A stretch of DNA of 64,000 nt from Streptomyces griseicoloratus (lineage in GTDB: Bacteria; Actinomycetota; Actinomycetes; Streptomycetales; Streptomycetaceae), in contig NZ_JACVQF010000198.1 in NCBI RefSeq assembly GCF_014534645.1, positions 17,762 to 81,761 on the forward strand, read 5' to 3'. The translations under genes and the position numbers were made by a program. This document shows positions 28,859 to 37,657 of the stretch, in pieces; the stretch's first letter is position 1, and each line of letters begins with the position of its first letter. Under the pieces are notes generated by a model. It did no database searches, had not been told where the DNA came from, and was given only the letters and a program-made list of their open reading frames with translations.

Positions 28859-29011
28859 GGCCGCCCCACTTCCCTCACTTCGACGCCCCCGGGTCAGGCA
28901 CCCGCCTGCCCCCTCGGTGGGCCCTCCCGGCACTCCGTTGACGCCATGTCAGGAGACTGAATCCCGTGGCACCGTACACGATTGACGATGCCTCCGGTAG
29001 AGATGCGATCC

Positions 29012-29041
29012 GTTGACGTTGTCAACGTGCCGCGCTAGTGT
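29012..29041 (+). promoter_or_regulatory. Promoter of the sigma-like gene, with palindrome over the -35 box
   Basis: TTGACG (29013-29018) and TAGTGT (29036-29041) are 17 nt apart, placing the start of transcription near 29048 and leaving only about 10 nt before the first GTG. A perfect inverted repeat GTTGAC-GTT-GTCAAC (29012-29026) covers the -35 element, so a dimeric repressor bound there would block the promoter. It lies in the 199-bp gap between the two divergent arms of the defence locus and could also affect the leftward genes. Confidence 0.6.
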
Positions 29042-29057
29042 CTGACGCGTCATCGGG

Positions 29058-32000
29058 GTGGGGGTGGAGGTCGTGGGGCGTCGACGGGCAGGGGAGTCCG
29101 GCGCACCTGTGTCGCGGGCGGCGCTGGGTGAACTGCTGACGCGATTGCGGCAGGTGGCGGTCGACGGCGTCGTGCCGGAGCGCGAGTTCCTTCAGGGGGT
29201 GAGCGCCCTCGCCCTGAGCGGCGACGAACGGGACCGGTTGCGCGACGAGCTGGCCCGGCTCGGCCTGCTCGTGCGGGAATTGCCTGTGCACGCTGAGGAC
29301 GACCCGCGCGCCGGTGAAAAGGTTGTACGTGAAAATGAAAGACATGTGACCCCACGTATCGCGGCGGCGCGGGCCCTTCTCGCGCGGTACGCCGACGCCT
29401 CCGGGCACGTACCGTCCCGGGCGGTCGAGGGGGTCGTACGGCTCGCGGGGCTCGACGACAGGGAAGCCGCCCGGCTCCGGGCCGGCGCCAGGGTGGAGCC
29501 GGCCGCGGACAGTGCCGCCGAGGCGCCCCGGGCCACCGTGACGGCCACGGCGGACGACGCGGCCGGAGCGGCGGGCGGCGACCTGGCCGACGCCGTCGCG
29601 GCCGCACTGGCCGTGCTGGAGGCGGACCGCTTCGAGCGGCGGCCCGGCAAACGGCTGCTGAGCCCCGAGGCCGAGGTGGGACTGGCCGTCCTCGTACGGG
29701 GCGGGCCGCAGCGGATCGCCCGGGAGCCCGACGAGGAGGAACTGAAGTCGCTGCCGAGGAACGACCTGCGGATCCGTGCCCGGGACTGCCTGGTCGTCCA
29801 CAACCAGGGACTGGTGCACTCACTGGCCCGGACCATGGTGGAACAGGGCCTGGACTACGAGGACCTGTTCCAGCACGGTGTCATCGGCCTGATGCGGGCG
29901 GCGCGGAAGTTCGACCCGCGGATGGGCAACAAGTTCTCCACGTATGCCACCTGGTGGGTCCGGCAGTCGATCACCCGCGCCATCGCGGACGAGGGTGCTC
30001 TCATCCGCATCCCCGTCCACATGCACGAGCAGATGCGCAAGGTCGCGAACGCCGAGCGGAGTCTTGCCGCACAGGGCCGGCCGGCGACCGCGGCGGACGT
30101 GGCGGTGGCCTGCGACCTGAGCCTGCCGAAGGTCGAGGAGATCCGCAGGCTGAGCCGTCGGACCGACTCGCTCGACCGGGTCGTCGGCGACGGGGCGACC
30201 CTCGCCGACTTCGTCGAACGGGCCCGGCCGCTGCCCTCGGTGGAGCGCGAGGTGCTGGGCGCCATGCACGTGCAGGAGATCATGGCCGTGGTGAACACGT
30301 TCACCGGCCGTGACCACCGGATTCTCGTACGCCGTCTGGGACTCGACGGAGACGATCCGTCGACGCTGGACGAGGTGGGCCGGGAGTTCGGAGTCAGTCG
30401 CGAGCGCATCCGGCAGCTGGAGCGCAAGCTGCGGCCCGAGTTGGAGGAGCGGTTGCGCAGGGCTCGCGTCTTCGGTGTGGAGGCCGTGCCGGCGCGCACG
30501 GAGCGGGACGGTGCCGCCGTCCGGGCCAAGCCCGCCCACGCCGACGGCACCAGGACCCGGCCCACGGACCGCACTCCGGCCACCCCGTCGTCTCCGGCCA
30601 CTGGGGCAGCCCCGTCGTCTCCGGCGGCTCCGGCGTCCCCGAGGCCCCCGGAGTCCCCGGTCATCCAGCCCTCGGGCATCCGCTCGTCCTCGGGCACCCC
30701 GTCGTACTCGGCCACCCCAGACACCGCGGCGCCCCCGGTCTCCCCTGCTACCCCGTCATCCCCGGCCACCCCGGGCGCACCGTCCTCTCCGGCCGCCCTC
30801 TCGCCCGACGCGGCCGCGGGCGAGAGGGCTGGAGCGACGGCTCCGGCCGTGGCCCCGGCGGACTGGGACCGGGCCCGTCGGCTGGCCGGGGAGCTGTCCG
30901 GCCAGGGCCGGCTCGCCGAGTACGCGCTCGCCGCCATGGGGCACGAGGCCCTGGTGGTGATCCTCGGACGGCCGGCGGCCGACGCGGTGGTGCGTGTCGC
31001 CCGTGACCGGGAACCAGCGGACCGTCAGGTGCTGACGGCACTCGAAGTGCTGCGCCGCGTCTTCGACAACGTCGCCGAGGCGGGTCTGCGCCCCGAGGAC
31101 TTCTTCGACCGGCCCGCAGAGGCGCTCGGTGGGCAGACTCCCCGTACCTACCTCGCGAGCCGGCCGCTGGTGCACGGCGAGTCGCGACTGGCCGTGCGCG
31201 ACGCGCTCCGGGAGTTCCGCACCGCGGCGCCGTCCCTCCCGCGGGAGCCGGAGCGGGTGGACGACGCGCAGGAGACCCGCAGGGAACCGCAGAGGGCGGC
31301 CGACGCTCCCGCAGCGCCCTCACCCGGGGTGGGAGCACCGCGGACCGCCGCCGCCGACTGGGACAGGGCCCTGAAGCTGGCGCAACCGCCCCTGGGCGGT
31401 GGCGTGGCCTGGCTCGCGGAGTACGCGCTGCTGGCCCTGGGGCACCCGCAGCTGTCCCTGCTGCTCGGTGCGTCCGCCGCGGACGCCGTGGTGCGGGCCG
31501 CGCGGCAACGGGGCATGCTCGACCGGCAGGTGGTCAGGGCCCTGGAAGCACTCCGGGGCGTCTTCGACGCGGTCAAGGAGCTGGGCCTGAGGCCCGAGCA
31601 GTTCTTCGAGCGGCCTGCCGAGGCGCTGGCCGGGGCCAGTCCCCGGGCGTACCTGGCCGCGAAGCCCCTCGTGGTGGCCGAGTCGGGCCTCGCCGTCCGG
31701 GACGCCCTGCGGGAGTTCGTCGAGGCACACGCGGAACGGACCGAGCCCGTGCCCGGCGACGACGGTGACGACGGCGACCGCGGGGCCGGGGAACCGGCGG
31801 CGCCCGCTGCGCAGGCCCGTCCGGCACCGGCCGCACCGCCGCCGGCGGAAGAGCCCGCGGCGGAAGAGCCGGCGGTCGACGCCGACAGACTGCTCGCCGA
31901 GGTCCGCGCCCGGCACGAGGCCGCGCTCGCCGAGCTGGCGGAGGAACACGAACGCCGGCTGCGGGAGGAGCGGCACGCCGCCGAGGCGCGTCTCGCGGCC

Positions 32001-32606
32001 GTCCGCGCGGAGGGCGAACGACAGCTCGACGCACTGGAAGAGGCGCTGCTGAACCGCGCCGACCGATCGCGGGAACGGCGCGAGAGGCATGTGCGGCGCC
32101 AGTCCGAGGAGCACTTGAGGCGTCTGAAGGAGCAGCACCGCGAGGCGTACGAGACGGTGCTGCGCAGGGCCGAACACGCCGAGGAGGCCGCCCGCCGGGC
32201 GGCCGGCACGGAGCAGCGGGTGCACGAACTCGAGCAGCGGCTGCACGAGTACCGCGACGGCGCCGAGGCCCGCATCAGGGACCTGGAGTCGCGGCTGCGG
32301 CAGGCCGAGGCGACCGCCGCCGAGCGTGAACGTGCGGCCGGGGCGCTGGTGGCCGAACTGGAGACCGGACTCCACAAGGCCGAGGCGGCCGTCGCGCAAC
32401 GGGACCTGTTCGTCGAGGCGGCCCGCCGGCGCGCCGAGGAGGCCGAGCAGCAGGCGGCCCGGCGCATCGCGCAGAGCGAGCACGACGCCTGGCTCCGCGT
32501 CACCGAACTGCAGAGGCAGCTCGGTGACGTCCGGGCGCAGCTCGCCGCGGCGCAGGAGGCGGCCCAGAACCGCACCTCGCTCCGGGACCGCTGGCGCAGG
32601 TCCTGA
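29058..32606 (+). CDS. Giant sigma-70-like protein with duplicated C-terminal module and coiled coil
   Basis: The product is 1182 residues from GTG 29058 (GTG 29064 and 29073 are also possible). Residues about 18-75 look like sigma region 1.1. Region 2 spans about 235-320, with DLFQHGVIGLMRAARKF and FSTYATWWVRQSITRAI as in primary-type sigma factors. Region 3 follows, then region 4 near 425-472 (FGVSRERIRQLERKLRPEL). A Pro/Ser/Thr-rich linker covers about 490-600. Two copies of a roughly 115-residue module follow (about 603-718 and 768-888, each starting WDRA and containing RPE and F(D/E)RPAEAL), then about 230 residues of coiled coil. It is 66 bp from drmA. Known sigma factors lack such a tail. 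It could direct RNA polymerase to defence genes or act as a polymerase-docking sensor of infection. Confidence 0.85.
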   Translation: MGVEVVGRRRAGESGAPVSRAALGELLTRLRQVAVDGVVPEREFLQGVSALALSGDERDRLRDELARLGLLVRELPVHAEDDPRAGEKVVRENERHVTPRIAAARALLARYADASGHVPSRAVEGVVRLAGLDDREAARLRAGARVEPAADSAAEAPRATVTATADDAAGAAGGDLADAVAAALAVLEADRFERRPGKRLLSPEAEVGLAVLVRGGPQRIAREPDEEELKSLPRNDLRIRARDCLVVHNQGLVHSLARTMVEQGLDYEDLFQHGVIGLMRAARKFDPRMGNKFSTYATWWVRQSITRAIADEGALIRIPVHMHEQMRKVANAERSLAAQGRPATAADVAVACDLSLPKVEEIRRLSRRTDSLDRVVGDGATLADFVERARPLPSVEREVLGAMHVQEIMAVVNTFTGRDHRILVRRLGLDGDDPSTLDEVGREFGVSRERIRQLERKLRPELEERLRRARVFGVEAVPARTERDGAAVRAKPAHADGTRTRPTDRTPATPSSPATGAAPSSPAAPASPRPPESPVIQPSGIRSSSGTPSYSATPDTAAPPVSPATPSSPATPGAPSSPAALSPDAAAGERAGATAPAVAPADWDRARRLAGELSGQGRLAEYALAAMGHEALVVILGRPAADAVVRVARDREPADRQVLTALEVLRRVFDNVAEAGLRPEDFFDRPAEALGGQTPRTYLASRPLVHGESRLAVRDALREFRTAAPSLPREPERVDDAQETRREPQRAADAPAAPSPGVGAPRTAAADWDRALKLAQPPLGGGVAWLAEYALLALGHPQLSLLLGASAADAVVRAARQRGMLDRQVVRALEALRGVFDAVKELGLRPEQFFERPAEALAGASPRAYLAAKPLVVAESGLAVRDALREFVEAHAERTEPVPGDDGDDGDRGAGEPAAPAAQARPAPAAPPPAEEPAAEEPAVDADRLLAEVRARHEAALAELAEEHERRLREERHAAEARLAAVRAEGERQLDALEEALLNRADRSRERRERHVRRQSEEHLRRLKEQHREAYETVLRRAEHAEEAARRAAGTEQRVHELEQRLHEYRDGAEARIRDLESRLRQAEATAAERERAAGALVAELETGLHKAEAAVAQRDLFVEAARRRAEEAEQQAARRIAQSEHDAWLRVTELQRQLGDVRAQLAAAQEAAQNRTSLRDRWRRS

Positions 32607-32672
32607 CCCGCACACCCGCCGTCCGGTGCCGGCCCGTCCGAGCCCGTCACAGCCCCGACCACCAGGAACAGC

Positions 32673-35600
32673 ATGGATCCCCGACAGGAACTCGTCTCCT
32701 ACCTCCGACGGCAGCTCGTCGGTCCGGCCGGCGGCGACCACGAGACGCTCGACGCCCCGCCCGACCGGCAGTACCTCATGGGCACGCTCTACCCGCAGGA
32801 GGCCGACCTCCAGCGCCGGCTGGACGCGGCCGCCGAGGAACTGGAGGGCGCCGGTACGGAGGGCCGCGCGGAGGACACCGCGCCCGCCACCGACCCCGTT
32901 CCCGAGTCCAACTCCTGGCTGCCCTCCTCCCTCGGCTTCAGCTTCTTCACCGATGCGGACACCGTGGAGATCAGCTGCTCCGCCGCCCGCTACGAGACCC
33001 GCGCCGGCACCAGCGAGCGCGGCCGGAGCTGGCAGCGGATCCCGCTGCCCGCCGAGACCCACCGGCTCACCCCGGACGACGACCAGGTCACCGTTTTGGA
33101 CGGGCGTGCGGAACTCCGCGTCCGGCGCCGCGCCTTCGGCACCGGCCGGCTCGTCACCGTCGCCCTCGTCAACGCCGCTCGCCACGAGCCCGGACTCGGC
33201 AGGGCCGCCCACTGGGACCGGATGCTGTTCCAGGCGGAGCTGCGGGCCCGGCCCGTGGACGGCAGGGTGCTCCAGTACCCGAGCGTGCGTCTGGCCAGCC
33301 GCGACCCGGAGGAGCAGGAGCTGCGCCTGCAGTACCGGCATGTGCGCACGCACGCCGTCGGCCACGGATGCGCGGTCGCGGAACGGTACGACGACACCGG
33401 GGAACGGGTGACCGAGCTGAGCGCGGCCGTCATGCCGGAGGCCGAGGTCACCGGCGTACGGGCCTCGGGGCTCAGCGGGGCACCGGTGCTCAACCTGCTC
33501 CACCTCGCCGACCCGGACGTCCCGGCGGAGCAGCTCCGGGAGGAGCTGACGGAGTTCGCCGCCGACTACCGGGCGTGGTACGTCGGACAGCTCGACGAGG
33601 ACGTCCCCGAGTGGGGGCGCGAAGCCGCCGCACGCATCCTGGACCGGATCCGCACCGCCGTCACCCGCATGGAGTCCGGCGTCCGCACCCTCTGCGACCC
33701 GCGCCGCCCCGAGCTGCTGCACGCCTTCCGCGCCGCCAACCGCGCCATGGCCCTGCAGATGCGCCACTCCGCACCCGACCTGGCCGGCACCCGGCGCGCC
33801 CGCCGGGACGCCGTACCGCCCGCTCCCGAGCCGCACCCGGAGGCCACCTGGCGTCCCTTCCAGCTCGCCTTCTTCCTGCTCGCCGTGGACGGCACGGCCG
33901 ACCCGGGGCACCCGGACCGGTCCGTGACCGACCTGATCTGGTTCCCGACCGGCGGTGGCAAGACGGAGGCGTACCTGCTGCTGGCCGCCTTCGCCATGGT
34001 GCTGCGGCGTACCGGGCCGGCCGGCGGGGGCACGGCCGTGCTCAGCCGGTACACCCTCAGCCTGCTCACCACCCAGCAGTTCCAGCGCGCCGCCACCACC
34101 GTCTGCGCACTGGAGACGCTGCGGCGCGCCGATCCGGCGGCGTACGGCGAGGAGCCGTTCTCCATCGGCCTGTGGGTGGGCGAGACCACCACCCCGAACA
34201 CGTACGAGAAGGCCCGCACGGCCTTCGAGGACGCACGCCGGGCCGCCCAGCCCGACGACGTCTTCATCCTGGACCGGTGCCCGTGGTGCGGCACCCGCAT
34301 CCTGCCCGCCCACAAGTCGCCCGACATCGGCGACTACGGCGTGCGTGCCACGGCCGGCTCCTTCGCGTTCTTCTGCCCGAGGGACGAGTGCGTGTTCCAC
34401 GACGAACTGCCCGTCGCCGTGGTGGACGAGGCGCTCTACGACCGGCCCCCGACGTTCGTCCTCGGCACCGTGGACAAGTTCGCCCGGCTCGCCTGGGAAC
34501 CGCGCGCGGGACGGCTGTTCGGCGCGGGCGGCGAGGACGGCACGGGGAACCTGCCGCCGTCGCTCGTCATCCAGGACGAGTTGCACCTGCTCACCGGCCC
34601 GCTCGGCACCACCGTCGGCCTGTAGGAGTCGGCCGTCCTCGGGCTGTGCACCGGGCCCGACGGGACCGGCCCCAAGGTGGTGGCGTCCACGGCCACCATC
34701 CGCCGCTCCGGCGAACAGGTCCGCGCCCTGTACGGCGGGGGAGTGCAGCTCTTCCCGCCGGCCGGACTCGATGCCCGCCACTCCTACTTCGCGGAACCGG
34801 ACACCTCCAGGCCCGGCCGCCGCTACCTGGGAGTCATGGCCCAGGGTCACACGGCCGGCCGCGCCGCCGTGGCCACCGCCGCCGCGCTGCTCCAGGGCGC
34901 GTGGGAACTGCCCGAGGAGCACCGGGACGACTACTGGACCCTGGTCGCCTACCACCACAGCCTGCGCGAGCTCGGCCGCACCGTCACGGCCGCGGCCGAC
35001 GACATCCCCGCCCAGCTCGCCGGGCTCGACGCCGGCAACGGCGTACGAGCGCTGACGGACCACCAGGTCCAGGAGCTCACCAGCAACCTGCCGCGCGCCG
35101 AGCAGCCCGTCCTGCTGGACCGGCTGGAGAAGAGCTGGGACGACCCGCGGTCGGTGTCCTTCCTGCCCTGCACGAACATGCTGTCCGTCGGCGTCGACGT
35201 CAAGCGGCTCGCGCTGATGCTGATGCAGGGCCAGCCCAAGACCACCGCCGAGTACATCCAGGCCACCAGCCGCGTGGGCCGGCACACCGTCCCCGGACTC
35301 GTCGTGACGTTCTTCAACGCCACCCGGCCCAGGGACCGTTCGCACTACGAGACCTTCGACGTGTACCACCGCTCCCTCTACCGGCACGTCGAACCGACCA
35401 GCGTGACCCCCTGGTCCGTGCCGTCCCGGCGGCGCGCCCTGCACGCCGCGCTCGTCGTGCTCGTCCGGCACCGGCTCGGCCTCGCCGCCGAGAACCAGGC
35501 CGGGCACGTCCTGGACCGCCTCCCCGAGGTCGAGGCGATCGCCGAGCAGCTCGCCGCGCGTGCCGAGGCCGCCGAACCCGCGGCGGGTGACGCGGTGCGC

Positions 35601-35810
35601 AAGGAACTCGCGGGTCTGATCGCCGACTGGGAGGACGCGGCGCGCGAGGCCCGCAAGGACGGCCGGGAGCTGTACTACCGCAGCCAGGGCAAGGGCCAGT
35701 CCAACCTGATCAAGAGCTTCGAGCAGAACCACGGCCTGTGGGAGACACCGAACTCCATGCGCAACGTGGACCGGGAGTGCCAGGTGACGGTGAAGGGAGC
35801 CGACCTGTGA
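32673..35810 (+). pseudogene. drmA: DrmA-like helicase gene interrupted by an in-frame TAG
   Basis: The frame would encode 1045 residues, but codon 651 (34623-34625) is TAG. Before it lie Walker A (PTGGGKTEAYLLLAAF near 427), a zinc-ribbon-like CPWCG, and the DELH Walker B near 633. After it the same frame continues with STATIRRSGEQVRALYGG, SVGVDVKRLALMLMQGQPKT and QATSRVGRHTVPGL (motifs V/VI). The two halves therefore form one SF2 helicase of the DrmA type (DISARM). The context GTTVGL-stop-ESA suggests TAG replaced a tyrosine codon (TAC). The ATG at 32673 has AGGAA upstream. Restart at GTG 34677 would give only the second RecA half. Without readthrough the helicase is dead. It could be a true mutation, a sequencing error or suppressed. 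Confidence 0.8.
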
Positions 35811-37657
35811 GCCGCACACTGCGGGTACGCCAGTCGCAGACGGTGGTGCCGTTCGGCGTCGGCGCCGTCTTCGACATCCAGGGCGAGTCCTTCGTCGCCA
35901 CCGGCATCGGAGACTGGCCGGCCAGGGGCAGGCAGCGGATCGAGTCCGCCCGCCTCGCCTCCCGGCTGGGCGTCACCGGCTTCTATGCCGCACCCGCGAC
36001 GGCCAACGACCGCTTCGACGTCCCCGACGCCCCCGGGGCGCCGTACATCCGCTTCCCCTCCTGGCTGTTCTGCGGCTCCTGCCGCCGGATGAAGCGCTGG
36101 CGGATCGCGGACGAGAAGCCCGGGCAGCCGCCGCGCTGCCCGTCCTGCTCGCCCGCCCGGACACTGGCGCCCATGCGGTTCGTGCAGATCTGCCAGGCCG
36201 GGCACCTCGGCGACGTCGACTGGTGGTTCTGGGCGCACTCCCGGCGCGACGCCGGTGAACGGCGGCGGTGCGAGGAACGCGACAGGCTGCGCTTCGTGGT
36301 GTCCGAGCGGGCCTCCGGCCTGGAGGCGCTCTCCGTCGTCTGCACTGCCAAGGGCTGCGGCGCGTCCCGGGACCTGCTCGACGTCCTCGGCACGCACGGC
36401 ATGCGCTGCCCGGGGCGCAACCCCTGGCAGCGGGCCGACGAGCGGGTGGAGTGTCCCCGGCCGGTGCAGATCGTGCAGCGCACGGCCGGCAACCTCTACT
36501 ACCCGGTCGTCCACTCGGCACTCGACATCCCCGAGACCGACGTACCGGCCGCCCACGCCGACGAGGCCCTCGCGGCCAGGGTGCGGGAACACGACCTGTG
36601 GGTCTCCCTGTGCCGGGTCGCCGACACGCCCCGCGCCACGGTGTTCCGCACGATGATCCAGGAGGACACCGGCGCCGACGACGCCCTCCTGGACGCGCTG
36701 ATCGCCGAGGAGACCGGGCAGGCCCCCACGGGCACGCCGTCGTCCGGGGCCGCCCCCGCCCGCCCCGACCTCAGCCGCGAGGAGTGGGCCGCCTTCACGG
36801 CACCCGTCCCGCCGGCCACCCGGGACTTCGCGCTGCGCGAGACCACCCTCGGCACGGCCGGGGAGACCGCCGGCCCGTGGGCCGAGCTCGGCCGCCGCTT
36901 CGGGCGGATCGTCCTCGCCGACCGGCTCCGCGAGGTGCGCGCCCTGTCCGGCTTCACCCGGGTCTCCCCGGACGCCACCGTCGTCCCCGCGGACACCTCC
37001 CGGCGGCTGAAGTGGCTGCCGGCCGTGGAGGTCTTCGGCGAGGGCGTCTTCCTCACCCTGGACCCGGCCGGACTGGCGGCCTGGGAGGCCGACCGGAACG
37101 TGCGGCAGCGGGTCGCCGGCCTGCGGGCGGACCTGGACCGCTCCTTCCAGCGGGACCGGCTGGAGGCCCTGACCGGCACGGAGCTCGCGCCCCGCTTCGT
37201 CCTGCTGCACACACTCGCGCACCTGCTGATCCGCCAGCTCTCCTTCGAGTCCGGATACACCACGGCGAGCCTGCGCGAACGGATCTACGCGCGCCCCGAG
37301 CAGGACCAGTACGGCATCCTCGTCTACACCGCCGCAGGCGATGCCGAGGGCACCCTCGGCGGCCTGGTCCGCCAGGGCGAGCCCCCGCGGCTGGCGGAGA
37401 CACTGCTGCGCATGACCGAGGCCGCCGCCTGGTGCTCGGCCGACCCGCTCTGCGCGGAGCACACCGGCCAGGGCTTCGGCAACCTCAACCGCGCTGCCTG
37501 CCACGCCTGCGCCCTGTTGCCCGAGACCAGCTGCGAGACCGGCAACACCCTGCTCGACCGAGCCCTCGTCGTCGGTGGTGACCAGGTGCCCGGCTACCTG
37601 GAACCGATCGTCACCGCGGCGCGTGCCGCCGCGGCCCGCGCCCTGGAGCAGCAGTGA
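35807..37657 (+). CDS. drmB: DrmB-like DUF1998 zinc protein
   Basis: The product is 616 residues from GTG 35807, which overlaps the drmA stop by 4 nt (GTGA) and has AAGGGAG 7 nt upstream. It has a zinc-ribbon (FCGSCRRMKRW near residue 88, then RCPSCS), further cysteine clusters (ICQAGHLGDVDW and CTAKGCG), and a C-terminal DUF1998/MZB region. That region includes HTLAHLLIRQLSFESGY and the cysteine-rich WCSADPLC and CHACALLPETSC. In DISARM, DrmB partners the DrmA helicase. The overlap implies equal synthesis with DrmA, so the TAG in drmA may also lower DrmB output through polarity. The gene itself is intact. Confidence 0.87.
   Translation: MSRTLRVRQSQTVVPFGVGAVFDIQGESFVATGIGDWPARGRQRIESARLASRLGVTGFYAAPATANDRFDVPDAPGAPYIRFPSWLFCGSCRRMKRWRIADEKPGQPPRCPSCSPARTLAPMRFVQICQAGHLGDVDWWFWAHSRRDAGERRRCEERDRLRFVVSERASGLEALSVVCTAKGCGASRDLLDVLGTHGMRCPGRNPWQRADERVECPRPVQIVQRTAGNLYYPVVHSALDIPETDVPAAHADEALAARVREHDLWVSLCRVADTPRATVFRTMIQEDTGADDALLDALIAEETGQAPTGTPSSGAAPARPDLSREEWAAFTAPVPPATRDFALRETTLGTAGETAGPWAELGRRFGRIVLADRLREVRALSGFTRVSPDATVVPADTSRRLKWLPAVEVFGEGVFLTLDPAGLAAWEADRNVRQRVAGLRADLDRSFQRDRLEALTGTELAPRFVLLHTLAHLLIRQLSFESGYTTASLRERIYARPEQDQYGILVYTAAGDAEGTLGGLVRQGEPPRLAETLLRMTEAAAWCSADPLCAEHTGQGFGNLNRAACHACALLPETSCETGNTLLDRALVVGGDQVPGYLEPIVTAARAAAARALEQQ

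Noticed and set aside
19718-28960. A 3080-codon open frame on the plus strand across the SNF2 helicase and kinase-helicase genes
   Set aside because: It is antisense to genes with clear motifs. The translation is Arg/Val/Gln-rich with no domain; such mirror frames arise from G/C bias at third positions.
30540-30800. Repeats in the Pro/Ser/Thr-rich part of the sigma-like gene as a mobile or CRISPR-like element
   Set aside because: The repeats are imperfect, codon-phased and keep the frame; they encode a flexible linker.
34677-35810. Second half of drmA as an independent gene
   Set aside because: The GTG at 34677 has no ribosome site and the product would be only one RecA domain, in frame with the upstream half.
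31320-35819. A 1499-codon minus-strand frame across the sigma-like and drmA genes
   Set aside because: The composition is low-complexity (Gly/Arg/Gln/Val) and it is antisense to well-supported helicase motifs.
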